This document shows, in pieces, positions 9,828-18,122 of a stretch of 64,000 nt of DNA (position 1 is its first letter; the number at the start of each line of letters is the position of its first letter). The stretch is taken from assembly GCF_002494345.1 (NCBI RefSeq), contig NZ_NXNI01000001.1, positions 930,001 to 994,000 of the forward strand, in the 5' to 3' direction. The position numbers and the translations under genes were made by a program. Source of the stretch: Natrinema ejinorense. Its GTDB lineage: Archaea; Halobacteriota; Halobacteria; Halobacteriales; Natrialbaceae. The notes below the pieces were generated by a model, which saw only the letters and a list, made by a program, of their open reading frames with translations, did not search any database and was not told where the DNA came from.

Positions 9828-10361
9828 TTACCCGGATGCGTGGTCGGTCTCAGCGCCAGCGCGTTGCTGACGGGCGCGTTCGTAGCGCTTGCGCTCATCT
9901 CGAGCGGTCGCCCAGTCGGCAAGGTCGCTATACACATCGTCGATTGTCCGTTCGTCGCTCGTCTCTGCAGCATCGACAGCGTCGACGGCTGCCGGCGTTG
10001 TGGCATCGTACGTGTCTTCGTACTCGGTAATCCGTGTCGTGAGCGTGCGGACGTGCTCTTGAAGTTCGTCGACGGTGTGCTCGGCAGCGAGTTGGTTGAT
10101 GCGCCGCCACTGGAAGTATGCATCATTGCGCTCGTAGGTCGTCGGATGCCCATCGTGGTGCGTGACGATTCCGAGGTCGCTGAACCAGCCCAGATATTTT
10201 CGGGCTGTCTTTGGGTCGCATTCGGCCTGTTCTGCGATAGCGCTCGCCGTTGCAGGCTCGCGAGTCTGAAGGATTGTCCCGTAGATGCGCTGTTCAACGT
10301 CATCGTCACGAAACGCATCCTCAAAGGATGGGGGATCATCTGGAGACTCGATATTGGACAT
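9828..10361 (-). CDS. winged-helix DNA-binding protein (DUF7342-like)
   Basis: A 177-residue cytoplasmic protein. Residues about 20-75 form a winged helix-turn-helix (ATASAIAEQAECDPKTARKYLGWF followed by a wing). Residues 90-125 look like a coiled coil (HTVDELQEHVRTLTTRI), and the C-terminal tail is Ala/Arg/Glu-rich and helical. This is the layout of the haloarchaeal DUF7342 family, a name I give from memory. The short intergenic gap and same strand make it the first gene of an operon with the 141-residue protein. It probably regulates its own operon. Confidence 0.62.
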   Translation of the reverse strand: MSNIESPDDPPSFEDAFRDDDVEQRIYGTILQTREPATASAIAEQAECDPKTARKYLGWFSDLGIVTHHDGHPTTYERNDAYFQWRRINQLAAEHTVDELQEHVRTLTTRITEYEDTYDATTPAAVDAVDAAETSDERTIDDVYSDLADWATARDERKRYERARQQRAGAETDHASG

Positions 10362-10472
10362 ACTCGTTCTTGCGTGGCTGCCGACATAATTCTTACTTCG
10401 AGGAATAGTTTCCCGAGTGGGTGAGGCCGGGTGTCCGTATCATTTCTTCTCTACTCTCGATGATTTCACGAC

Positions 10473-11003
10473 TCATTCTGGCAAAGATCGTACTTCGATG
10501 AAGAACGGACAACGGACTGGCACATTGATAGCTGATGGCTCCCTCTCACCAGTCTGTGGGCCAGTTCGTAGTTTCCACGTTAGCTTCACCTGGAACGTCT
10601 CTGATTCCTCAGCAGGATAGGGATGACTCCGGTTCGTCGCCAGTGACGCGGGCCGTGCAAGACGGTTGATCAGTTCATCACGCACATCCTGCCGAGACAT
10701 CGTCTGTTCGTGCCAGCCAAGCCGTTCATCATAATGGCGCTTCCTGAAGAGTTGACCAGGCGTCTCGGTGGCGATGTACTGGGTTCGTTCGACTCCCCAA
10801 CCGTTCGACGATCGATACTCGGCACCGACATCTGCATGTGTGAGTTCGACGAGAACACACTCGACGAACGAAATGAGTGGTTCTCGACTCCGATCGGTCG
10901 GAACGCGCAACTCGAGGGTGGACCAGGGTGGCTTGGAGGAGTGCCGGTGAGTTGGTGTTCGATCAATACCACAGTCTCGTGGGTGCTGTCGCTCAGAAGT
11001 CAT
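10473..11003 (-). CDS. conserved haloarchaeal protein of unknown function
   Basis: A 176-residue protein starting at the ATG at 11003 (MTSERQHPRDCG). The frame is open further upstream but that part is unlike the rest. No transmembrane segment or signal is seen. The sequence mixes a beta-rich core (FVECVLVELTHADVGAEYRS, ETFQVKLTWKLRT) with basic stretches. It is on the same strand as, and about 110 bp upstream of, the winged-helix/accessory pair, so it may be a third member of that accessory cluster. I do not recognise a function. Confidence 0.45.
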   Translation of the reverse strand: MTSERQHPRDCGIDRTPTHRHSSKPPWSTLELRVPTDRSREPLISFVECVLVELTHADVGAEYRSSNGWGVERTQYIATETPGQLFRKRHYDERLGWHEQTMSRQDVRDELINRLARPASLATNRSHPYPAEESETFQVKLTWKLRTGPQTGEREPSAINVPVRCPFFIEVRSLPE

Positions 11004-11196
11004 ACGCCATCTCGGGACAGCTCGACCGCCCCACACCCTTCTCGGGAGGACAAACACGACATCACAGTCGCGAGGGTATCGGTAGACCGTTGCCCTGTTT
11101 CTTCATTCTGAACGGCTTGCGAAACCCGTGACAAGTAAGAGAAAAATATAGTCGACAACAGAGATATTATAACTGTATCCAAACAACATATTCGCG

Positions 11197-11394
11197 ATGG
11201 GAATTAGAATAGTAGAACCAATGTTGATTACACTACCAGTTTTGGTCTGTGGGTTCTTTGGTATGGTTGTTGATGGGTTTATCGGCTCAGTAATTGGAGT
11301 GATGTTCGGTTTGATTATTAGCTTATGTGTGGTTGTATACAATCTCAGAAACCGTTTGGAAAAAGTGGAACATTACGTACGAAACGCTAAATGA
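11197..11394 (+). CDS. small low-GC membrane protein
   Basis: A 65-residue frame with two predicted membrane helices: about 9-25 (MLITLPVLVCGFFGMVV) and 28-48 (GFIGSVIGVMFGLIISLCVVVY). A short basic coiled tail follows. The region is clearly AT-richer than its neighbours, which points to foreign origin. A minus-strand frame of similar length overlaps it, so the strand choice rests on the cleaner hydrophobic pattern and the positively charged C-terminus. No function can be assigned. Confidence 0.38.
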   Translation: MGIRIVEPMLITLPVLVCGFFGMVVDGFIGSVIGVMFGLIISLCVVVYNLRNRLEKVEHYVRNAK

Positions 11395-11409
11395 GGAAGA
11401 ACTGAATTC

Positions 11410-11673
11410 TCACCTCGTGCACAGTTCGCAGACTGCTCCGTGAGAGCGTTCAACGCCTCAGTCAGCGAGGATCGTTGTTGTCTCCCGAAGCGAACAACCG
11501 GTCTGATGGAGGCGGACGACGAACGCCCTGACGGGCGTCGCCGTCCGCTCGTTCTCCCACGATTCTTCTACATCCGCCTCGTAGCTCCCGCTGAGCAGGT
11601 CTGCGAGCATCCTAACCAATTCACTCAACGACCTGTTCGTTTTACACTGAATCGAGGCGGACGGTACTGTCAT
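11410..11673 (-). pseudogene. 5' remnant of an IS6-type transposase
   Basis: The frame from 11673 encodes the N-terminus of a haloarchaeal IS6-family transposase, including YEADVEESWE and RAFVVRLHQTGCSLRETTTILA. It then meets a stop at 11458 and continues recognisably for a few codons (GVERSHGAV) before a second stop near 11410. The DDE catalytic part is missing. The remnant lies about 80 bp from the 3' end of tRNA-Leu. Confidence 0.75.
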
Positions 11674-11722
11674 TATGGCTCCGTCTCCCAGACAATGACG
11701 ATTTGCGTCAGAAGTTTGCGAG

Positions 11723-11743
11723 GGCAAGACGCTCCGTCTTGCC
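11723..11743 (-). terminator. hairpin just downstream of tRNA-Leu
   Basis: A perfect 9-bp stem (ggcaagacg/cgtcttgcc) with a three-base loop begins 16 bases beyond the tRNA 3' end on the minus strand. It could be a transcription stop for the tRNA or the edge of the IS remnant; no T-tract follows. Confidence 0.4.
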
Positions 11744-11758
11744 GCGCACTATGGTGAG

Positions 11759-11841
11759 TGCGAGGGGAGGGGATCGAACCCACGAACTCCTACGAGAGCG
11801 GATCTTGAGTCCGCCGCCGTTGACCGCTTGGCTACCCTCGC
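11759..11841 (-). tRNA. tRNA-Leu (anticodon CAA)
   Basis: Read on the minus strand, the acceptor arms gcgaggg and ccctcgc pair perfectly and the discriminator base is A. The anticodon loop CTCAAGA gives anticodon CAA. The long variable arm typical of leucine tRNAs (ctctcgtaggag) and a T arm with the gTTCGATcc loop are present. CCA is not encoded. No intron is seen. Its 3' end faces the accessory region at 8145-11750, a classical integration position, but I found no repeated tRNA 3' end at the far side. Confidence 0.95.
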
Positions 11842-11925
11842 ACGCAGTTGCATCTGAGACGCCCGTCGCGGTTAAATCGTCCGATTCCTGTTGCCAGTCG
11901 GTCGGTGCCGTCCCGGTCGGTCGGG

Positions 11926-12189
11926 TCAGCGACGCCCGCCGGAGCGGCTGGCCGAGGCGGTGTCCGCCCCGTCGTAGCGCCGGACCAGTTCGGCGACGAA
12001 CCACAGTTTCAGCCCCATCGTCGCCGCAGTCGCGACGACCGTCTCGAGGGGGCGTCGCTCGTACACGGCGTAGACGTTGTACGCGAACACCGGGAACTGA
12101 GCGAAGTTCAACACCTGCGGAAAGCCCACGCCGATAAACGACCGTCCGCGATCGATCCACTGTCGTTCGGCGCGGACGACGGTGGCCAT
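11926..12189 (-). CDS. small conserved haloarchaeal membrane-associated protein
   Basis: An 87-residue protein with a hydrophobic central part: VLNFAQFPVFAYNVYAVYE at about 26-44, and TVVATAATMGLKLWFVAELV at 50-69. The tail is basic. The aromatic-rich YNVYAVYERRP segment followed by a second helix resembles short haloarchaeal membrane proteins with no known role. It lies immediately beyond tRNA-Leu on the same strand, on the core side of the presumed island boundary. The base composition is normal for the genome. Confidence 0.55.
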   Translation of the reverse strand: MATVVRAERQWIDRGRSFIGVGFPQVLNFAQFPVFAYNVYAVYERRPLETVVATAATMGLKLWFVAELVRRYDGADTASASRSGGRR

Positions 12190-12354
12190 CCAGTCGTCCG
12201 ACGGCGACTCGGGTTCGAATGACGGTCCCAGACGAAATCAGGTATCATATCCCCGTCCTAGCGCGCTCGCAGCGAAGCGATTCCGTCCGCTGTCCCCGAG
12301 CGGTAGGCCGGGGGTACTCGAGTCCGTCGAACCGGTCGAGTCGGAACGACCGGC

Positions 12355-12483
12355 TTACGTCGGTTGGTCCTCGAGCGCCGCCTCCGCGTACCGCCGATCG
12401 CAGTTCAGACACTGGTAGCCCCCCTCGATGTGTGCGTAGAGGCGTTCGCCGCAGTGCTGACACCGGCCGTAGGGCTGGCTCAT
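12355..12483 (-). CDS. 42-residue CPxCG-like zinc-finger micro-protein
   Basis: A 42-residue protein from the ATG at 12483 (MSQPYGRCQH). Two cysteine pairs, CQHC at 8-11 and CLNC at 25-28, are separated by a short beta hairpin, the pattern of the tiny single-domain zinc-finger proteins common in haloarchaea. The frame is open upstream but the acceptable start is this ATG, which faces the promoter region shared with the divergent DUF309 gene. Such proteins are thought to be regulatory adaptors; the target is unknown here. Confidence 0.6.
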   Translation of the reverse strand: MSQPYGRCQHCGERLYAHIEGGYQCLNCDRRYAEAALEDQPT

Positions 12484-12538
12484 CGAATGTATATGGCGGC
12501 CCGTAACGACATAAATTCCGTGCTTACACGCGAATAGG

Positions 12539-13072
12539 ATGTCCCAAACCGACGAAATTACCCGCACTGCGATCTTTCGTACGTCCATGGACGACCACAC
12601 CCGCGACCCCACGGTCGAGCCGCCCGACGGGAATCCGACGGGCTGGGACCCCGCCGCGGGTCGCTGGGAGCACGCGACGCTGCGCCGGGCGACCGGCCAC
12701 GGCGTCAGGCTGTTCAACGACGGCGCGTTCCACGAGTCCCACGATTGCTTCGAGGACGAGTGGTACAACTACGGCACCGGCTCGCTCGAGAGCAGGTTCT
12801 GTCACGGGATGGTCCAGGTCGCCGCGGGAGCCTACAAACGCGTCGACTTCGACAACGACGACGGGATGCGGAGCCTCTTCGAGACCGCACGCCAGTACCT
12901 GCAGGACGTCCCGACCGATTACTACGGGGTCGACGTCCTCGCGGTCCGAACGGCGCTTACCGAGGCCCTCGAGGATCCGACGCGGATCGACGGCTGGGCG
13001 ATTCCGCTCGACGGCGAGCGCCCGGTCGCTCGCGCCGTCGACTACGAGTACGCCGACTCGCTCGAGGACTGA
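12539..13072 (+). CDS. DUF309 domain protein
   Basis: A 177-residue cytoplasmic protein. The DUF309 signature is visible in the middle: [21 protein letters not shown], then [17 protein letters not shown]. The conserved FHESHDCFE...W residues form a helical bundle typical of the family, whose activity is unknown. The ATG at 12539 lies about 25 bp after an AT-rich box (cataaattc near 12509-12518), suiting a leaderless transcript. A second ATG at 12587 (MDDHTRD) is an alternative. It is divergent from the small zinc-finger gene. Confidence 0.8.
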   Translation: MSQTDEITRTAIFRTSMDDHTRDPTVEPPDGNPTGWDPAAGRWEHATLRRATGHGVRLFNDGAFHESHDCFEDEWYNYGTGSLESRFCHGMVQVAAGAYKRVDFDNDDGMRSLFETARQYLQDVPTDYYGVDVLAVRTALTEALEDPTRIDGWAIPLDGERPVARAVDYEYADSLED

Positions 13073-13243
13073 CCGAACCAGCTCGTCGTTCGGTGTGCGT
13101 GATAGGTCGGCTCCCGCCGGGGGACCGAGTGACTGCTCATCGGGAGGCGTTAGCATGGCAGTGGTCGGTCTGTCGCGGTCACTGACAGGTTCGCGTTGTG
13201 AGAGACCGAATCGCCTTTGAGGACTCGGCCCAACTATCTCACA

Positions 13244-14041
13244 ATGAGAGTCGCACAGCTTGGGTCGGGAACGCCGGAGATCGCAGTCGTCGCGGGTATC
13301 CACGGGGACGAACCCTGTGGCGTCCGCGCCGTCGAACGACTGCTCGACGACCGCCCGACCGTCAAACGGCCCGTCAAGCTCGTCGTCGCCAACGAGGCGG
13401 CCCTCGAGCGACAGGTGCGTTTTATCGACGAAGATCTCAATCGCGCGTTTCCCGGGACTCCGGGCGCGAAGACACACGAAGGCCAGCTCGCGAACGAACT
13501 CGTCGCCGAACTCGAGGGGTGTCTCACGTTCTCGATGCATTCGACGCAGAGCCACGCCGACCCCTTCGCGATCGTCAACGGCGTCAGCGAGACGGCCAAA
13601 GACATCGTCCCGCAACTCCCCGTGACCGCCATGGTCGAGACGAGCAACTTCGCGGAGGGACGGCTCTTCTCGGCCATCGATACGGTCGAAGTGGAGTGTG
13701 GACTGCAGGGCTCGGAGACGGCCGCCGAGAACGCCGACCGACTGACGCGTGCCTTTCTCACCGCAGTCGACGCGTTGCCCGGCGACACCATCCGCCGCGA
13801 ACTCCCAGTGTACCGACTCGTCGACGTCATCCGAAAGGGCCAGGCCGACACCTACGAGGTCTTCGTGGAGAACTTCACGGAGGTCGATGCGGGGGCCCCC
13901 TTCGCCGCGGCCGACGGCGACGAACAGATCGCCGACGAATCGTTCTACCCGGTTCTCATGTCTCCCAACGGCTACCGAGACGTGTTCGGCTACGCTGCGG
14001 AGAAACTCGAGGTTCTCGAGACGCCGACTGCGGCGGACTGA
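13244..14041 (+). CDS. succinylglutamate desuccinylase/aspartoacylase family (M14-type) hydrolase
   Basis: A 265-residue zinc amidohydrolase of the AstE/AspA family, starting at the ATG at 13244 (MRVAQLGSGT). The zinc ligands are in place: H20 and E23 in GIHGDEPCG, and H99 in FSMHST. The family motif DLNRAFPG is at 64-71. The C-terminal 80 residues form the usual beta-barrel cap. Haloarchaeal members are annotated as deacylases of N-acyl amino acids, but the substrate is not predictable from the sequence. No operon partner is seen. Confidence 0.85.
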   Translation: MRVAQLGSGTPEIAVVAGIHGDEPCGVRAVERLLDDRPTVKRPVKLVVANEAALERQVRFIDEDLNRAFPGTPGAKTHEGQLANELVAELEGCLTFSMHSTQSHADPFAIVNGVSETAKDIVPQLPVTAMVETSNFAEGRLFSAIDTVEVECGLQGSETAAENADRLTRAFLTAVDALPGDTIRRELPVYRLVDVIRKGQADTYEVFVENFTEVDAGAPFAAADGDEQIADESFYPVLMSPNGYRDVFGYAAEKLEVLETPTAAD

Positions 14042-14059
14042 TATATCGAGCGCGAACGC

Positions 14060-14077
14060 CCACGGCTGAAGCCGTGG
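14060..14077. repeat. IS200/IS605-like end hairpin (ccacggc tgaa gccgtgg)
   Basis: A perfect 7-bp stem with a four-base loop, embedded in cgaacgcccacgg...ccgtggccggg. Hairpins of this form mark ends of haloarchaeal IS200/IS605 (TnpB-type) elements. No TnpA or TnpB frame is present nearby, so it would be a solo relic or chance. Confidence 0.4.
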
Positions 14078-14217
14078 CCGGGAGGGCGGGGTGACCTGCC
14101 GTCCGCTGTGACATCGATCTCTTTGTCCCTGCGGGTTCGTCTTCGGCCGGGGGGCGAACGGGCCCGGAGAGTGTCGATGACGCAAGGCATATCCCGATCA
14201 CCGCCCTAGAGGCGAGC

Positions 14218-14562
14218 ATGGAGTTCCCACCGAACCAGGGTCAGGATCAGGAAGAAGTCACCCAGCAGGTCACCGATGCCATCGAGGAAAACGACGTCGT
14301 CCTCTTCATGAAAGGCACCGAGCTGATGCCCCAGTGTGGGTACTCTCGGAAAGCGCTCGGCCTGATCGACCAGTACCGCGACGAGTTCGAAACCGTCGAC
14401 GTCCTCGAGTCCCTCGACGAGTACCGCGTGGCACTCAACGAGGAGAGCGGCTGGGAGACGATCCCACAGACCTTCGTCGACGGCGAATTCGTCGGCGGCT
14501 CCGACATCCTCGAGGAACTCGACGAGCGTGGCGAACTCGAGGCGACGCTCACCGACGTGTAG
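14218..14562 (+). CDS. monothiol glutaredoxin family protein
   Basis: A 114-residue thioredoxin-fold protein of the Grx4/GrxD type, associated with Fe-S cluster transfer or redox control. The active site is CGYS at 40-43 (monothiol), preceded by the KGT motif (32-34) that binds the small thiol in glutathione-using relatives. The IPQTFVDGEFVGGSD segment near 80-95 carries the cis-proline and the GG thiol-binding loop. Haloarchaea use gamma-glutamylcysteine in place of glutathione, so the actual thiol partner is inferred to differ. It stands alone between the deacylase and the next gene. Confidence 0.9.
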   Translation: MEFPPNQGQDQEEVTQQVTDAIEENDVVLFMKGTELMPQCGYSRKALGLIDQYRDEFETVDVLESLDEYRVALNEESGWETIPQTFVDGEFVGGSDILEELDERGELEATLTDV

Positions 14563-14677
14563 ACTGATACGTAAGAAAACTAATATATTTTGACATCTCA
14601 CGAATCTAATAGCAGGTCATATAAGTCACGCCCTCGTACTAACAGATCACGACTATCGCCGTACACACCTTCCCACT

Positions 14678-15262
14678 ATGTCAACAGAGGAATCCAGACA
14701 CGTTTATCGGCTCCACTCGACGCTCGAATTGCCCCTCGAAGATCTCCGCGATCATATCGACGACGCGACGTTCCCCGAGGGAGTCACCGACGTCGAGATC
14801 ACGCGGCGTAACAACACGCTGATTCTGAAAGCGGTCGCCGAGGATCAGTCCGTTAGCAAGTACACCCCGACGGCCCAGCTCAAGGCCAGCGTCACGGAAA
14901 ACCGGGTCTACGAGGAAGATCCGGACGAGCGCAGACAGAAGTCGTTCAGTTGGGACGAAGAGGAGGAAGAGGAGATCGAGTCCGAACTCGTCGAGTTCGC
15001 CGCGTTCAAGGGCGACCGCGAGACCGTCCTCCAGAACTCGCTGCTCCAGTACCAGATGTTCCTCGTTCTCTGTGGGATCGCCGAAGCCGCCGAGAAAGGC
15101 ACGCTGACGGCGATTTCGGAACACGACGGGGATCTCGAGGCGACCCGGATCGTCGACGGCGAACCGCGACCAGCCGACATCGAAGTCGTCGAAGGACCAC
15201 GCGACCACGGCTCGGGGCAGGGCGGCGTCAACTGGCGAGATAACAAGTTCATCACGGACTGA
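14678..15262 (+). CDS. conserved haloarchaeal acidic protein (DUF7110-like)
   Basis: A 194-residue soluble acidic protein. Residues 1-70 form an alpha/beta region (VYRLHSTLELPLEDLRDHI...VEITRRNNTLILKAV). An uninterrupted run of acidic residues near 89-100 follows, then a mostly helical domain (QNSLLQYQMFLVLCGIAEAAEKGTL). The C-terminus is conserved-looking (GQGGVNWRDNKFI). I know it only as a haloarchaeal family, probably DUF7110. A TATA-like catataagt at 14618-14626 places transcription start about 25-30 bases before the ATG. Confidence 0.65.
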   Translation: MSTEESRHVYRLHSTLELPLEDLRDHIDDATFPEGVTDVEITRRNNTLILKAVAEDQSVSKYTPTAQLKASVTENRVYEEDPDERRQKSFSWDEEEEEEIESELVEFAAFKGDRETVLQNSLLQYQMFLVLCGIAEAAEKGTLTAISEHDGDLEATRIVDGEPRPADIEVVEGPRDHGSGQGGVNWRDNKFITD

Positions 15263-15372
15263 GCGCTCTCGCGGCGACGTTCAACCGGAGCGATTCGAAT
15301 TCGACCAGCGACTGCCTCGAGTGACGCGCTCTCCTGTGGCTATTTGCGCCTCGAGGTCGTACCACGATCGGT

Positions 15373-16644
15373 ATGGCACCATCACCGAGCCGACGGCAGG
15401 TCCTGTCGGCGACGATCGTCGGTGCGACGGCGGGGGTCATCGGATCCGCGATCGGGTCGGCCACCGGTGACCACGATTCGCCCGCGGCTATCGACCGGCT
15501 GCCGGAGACGGTGGACCTCGAGCCGATAGTCGACGGCCTGGAGTCACCACTGGCCGTCGGATTCCCGCCCGAGGACGACCGGCGATACGTCGCGGAGCGT
15601 GATGGCCGCGTCGTCGTCCACGAGCAGGACGGCCTCCTCGATGACCCGTTACTCGACTTGCGCGAGACGGTCGCGACCGGTGGCGAACGAGGCCTGCTGG
15701 GATTGACGCTCCACCCCGACTTCGCGGAGAACCGACGGCTATTCGTTCACTACAGTTCCCCGCGTCGATCGGGGACGCCGGCGGCGTTCGACCACACAGG
15801 CGTGCTCGCGGCGGTCGAGGTCACCGACGACGGCAGCCGAGCGAAACCGGAGTCCGAACGCGTGATTCTCGAGATTCCACAGCCACAGGACTACCACAAC
15901 GGCGGCGATATCGCGTTCGGACCGGACGGCTTCCTCTACGTCGGGATCGGCGCCGGCGGCGGGGGTGGTGGCGGCGGACAGGACGTGACCACGGATTTCC
16001 TCGGCAGCGTCTTGCGGCTCGACGTCGACGAGCGGAGCGGCGACCGGGCGTACGCCGTCCCGGACGACAATCCGTTAGTCGGTCGCGCGGGGCTCGACGA
16101 GTACTACGCCTGGGGATTTCGGAACCCGTGGCGACTGTCGTTCGACGACGGCGACCTCTTCGTCGCGGACGTCGGCGAGAACGACTACGAGGAAGTAAAC
16201 CTCGTGGAGAAGGGCGGGAACTACGGCTGGAACATCAAAGAGGGGACTCACTGTTACCGTGACGAGGACTGCCCGGACGAGACGCCCGCCGACGTCCGAG
16301 GTGGCGAGTCGCTCCGCGATCCCATCATCGAGTATCCACGCGAGGCTACGGAGTCGGGCGTGGCCGGCATCTCAGTCATCGGCGGCTACGTATACCGAGG
16401 CAGTGAACTGCCGGCACTGGAGGACGCCTACGTCTTCGGTGATTTCCTGGCGGCGGGGCGGTTGTTCGCCGCCACCCGTCCCGAAGACGGGACCGACCTG
16501 TGGCCGACTACCGTCGTCGAGGTCACCGACGGGGACCGCCTCGAGCGACTCCTCTCGTTTGGCCGTGACGAAGCGGGGGAGCTGTACGTGCTCGGAACAG
16601 GGGTCGACGACGGTGGCCTCTATCGGGTGATCCCCACCACGTGA
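15373..16644 (+). CDS. soluble PQQ-dependent sugar dehydrogenase family protein
   Basis: A 423-residue six-bladed beta-propeller of the soluble glucose/sorbosone dehydrogenase (GDH-B-like) family. A Tat signal (SRRQVLSATIVGATAGVIGSAIG, about 5-27) shows export. Blade motifs include GERGLLGLTLHPDF near 105-118, HNGGDIAFGPDGFLYVGIG near 176-194, and a WGFRNPWRLSFD segment near 250. A run of eight consecutive glycines (about 196-203) sits in a loop. Family members oxidise sugars with PQQ and calcium, but haloarchaeal homologues have not been shown to carry PQQ. Export and the conserved HN residue support an enzyme acting outside the cell. Confidence 0.85.
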   Translation: MAPSPSRRQVLSATIVGATAGVIGSAIGSATGDHDSPAAIDRLPETVDLEPIVDGLESPLAVGFPPEDDRRYVAERDGRVVVHEQDGLLDDPLLDLRETVATGGERGLLGLTLHPDFAENRRLFVHYSSPRRSGTPAAFDHTGVLAAVEVTDDGSRAKPESERVILEIPQPQDYHNGGDIAFGPDGFLYVGIGAGGGGGGGGQDVTTDFLGSVLRLDVDERSGDRAYAVPDDNPLVGRAGLDEYYAWGFRNPWRLSFDDGDLFVADVGENDYEEVNLVEKGGNYGWNIKEGTHCYRDEDCPDETPADVRGGESLRDPIIEYPREATESGVAGISVIGGYVYRGSELPALEDAYVFGDFLAAGRLFAATRPEDGTDLWPTTVVEVTDGDRLERLLSFGRDEAGELYVLGTGVDDGGLYRVIPTT

Positions 16645-16736
16645 CTGGCGTGCCGCTCCTCGCGGCAGATCGATCCGCCACTCGAGCACGCCGACGATCG
16701 GTCAGCGGTAGACGTTTGTACTCCTCACAGCCAACG

Positions 16737-17063
16737 ATGCCTATGGACGATCCGGGATCGTACGAACTCCTCGGCCGCCTCGCCGTCGCAGGGTTCGTGA
16801 TGATCGCCCCGACGCTTTGCTTTCTGGGGCTGGTCAGGGGGCTCGAGCGGTTACGCGACGACGATGTGATCAACGAGTGGGCGCGGGCTCACGGGAGCAA
16901 CCACGACATCACGGACCAAGACGACGTGCTCGCCGTGCTGGCACGCGGCGTCGGCATCGAGGCTGACGACTCCTCGACCGTCCGGTGTCCGGCGTGTGGA
17001 ACGCGCAATCGAGCGGGCGTTACGTTTTGCCACGCCTGTCAGGGGCGACTCGGCTCGTCCTGA
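16737..17063 (+). CDS. membrane-anchored zinc-ribbon protein (DUF7577-like)
   Basis: A 108-residue protein starting at the ATG at 16737 (MPMDDPG; a second ATG lies two codons on). One membrane helix (LLGRLAVAGFVMIAPTLCFLGLV, about 10-32) is followed by a charged cytoplasmic stretch. A C-terminal zinc ribbon has CPACGTRN and CHACQ (two CxxC pairs, about 83-101). This helix-plus-ribbon layout is frequent in haloarchaea and its function is unknown. It starts about 95 bp after the sugar dehydrogenase and may be read with it. Confidence 0.68.
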   Translation: MPMDDPGSYELLGRLAVAGFVMIAPTLCFLGLVRGLERLRDDDVINEWARAHGSNHDITDQDDVLAVLARGVGIEADDSSTVRCPACGTRNRAGVTFCHACQGRLGSS

Positions 17064-17140
17064 CGCCTCGCGCGTTCAGCGGTCCCGTCCACCCGACGCG
17101 ATAGACTCCCGCAGGCCGCTCGAGGTCGAGCGCGACGCCG

Positions 17141-17881
17141 TCACTCGAAGTATGCTTCCCACTCCTCGGTAGTCTTCGATTCGCCGGTCACGCCGTCGGG
17201 TCCCTGCGCCGCGAGCAACGCGGCGGCGTCGTCCATCACGTCGGGTTGGAGGATCTCCGTACGCTCGTCCTCGGGCAGGTGCTCCCAGATCTGCGTGTTG
17301 ACCCGGCCGCCGGGATCTATCGCATTGACGTTGATCCCGTCGTCTTCGACCTCGAGCGCGATCGCCCGGGTGAACCCCTCGAGTCCCCACTTCGACGTGA
17401 TATAGGGTGCGGCGTTGGGGACCGCGTATCTGCCGAGTCCCGAGGAGACGTTCAGGACGTTCCCCGAGGGCTGATCGGCCTCGAGCATCGCCTCGAGGAC
17501 GCGCTTCGTGAACCGGTAGACGCCGTTGACGTTGATATCCATGATGCGAGTCCACTCGTCTTCGTCGACGTTGAGAAGCGAGCCGCGTTCGTCGCCGAAG
17601 TGTTGCCCCGGGACTCCGGCGTTGTTGATCAGCGTGTCGATACCGCCGAACCGGTCGACCGTCGATCGGACGACCTCGTCGACGGCGTCGGAGTCGCGAA
17701 CGTCCGCCGGCGCGACCAGCGTCTCGCCGTCCGCCTCGTCCGCGACGGTCTCGAGTTCGTCTTCGCTTCGGGCCACGAGGACGACGTTCGCACCGAGCCC
17801 CGAGAGGTGCAGTGCCATCGACCGACCCAATCCCTTACTCGCACCGGTCACGATGATCGTCTCGCCATCTACGTTCGTCAT
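17141..17881 (-). CDS. short-chain dehydrogenase/reductase
   Basis: A 246-residue classical SDR. The NAD(P)-binding motif TGASKGLG lies at 12-19 and NNAG at 86-89. The catalytic serine is at 146-147 and the YxxxK motif has Tyr160 and Lys164 (YITSK). The length is typical. The reaction is NAD(P)-dependent oxidation or reduction of an alcohol or ketone, but the substrate cannot be deduced. It is a single gene, convergent with the zinc-ribbon gene and divergent from the PP-loop gene. Confidence 0.92.
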   Translation of the reverse strand: MTNVDGETIIVTGASKGLGRSMALHLSGLGANVVLVARSEDELETVADEADGETLVAPADVRDSDAVDEVVRSTVDRFGGIDTLINNAGVPGQHFGDERGSLLNVDEDEWTRIMDINVNGVYRFTKRVLEAMLEADQPSGNVLNVSSGLGRYAVPNAAPYITSKWGLEGFTRAIALEVEDDGINVNAIDPGGRVNTQIWEHLPEDERTEILQPDVMDDAAALLAAQGPDGVTGESKTTEEWEAYFE

Positions 17882-18122
17882 GTGATGACAGTCGTGACCC
17901 AGGAAGTAATACGTTCGTTTGTTCCCACTCGAGCCGAGGCGTATTCCCGGTTCCTGCCCGGGACGGCGGAATTGGGTGCCGTCGACACCGCGAGTTCGAA
18001 GCGATCCAGTGGTGGGAGACGGGCACGGGTCCGTATGCGGATCGGGCGTCGCATCCGGGATGCCGACAGGCCTTTCCGCCGACCCAAAGGATTTACATCT
18101 CCTAATTAGATATAATTACGAG

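Noticed and set aside
8145-11758. Complete integrated element with att repeats
   Set aside because: No integrase and no repeated tRNA-Leu 3' end were found, so boundaries cannot be defined.
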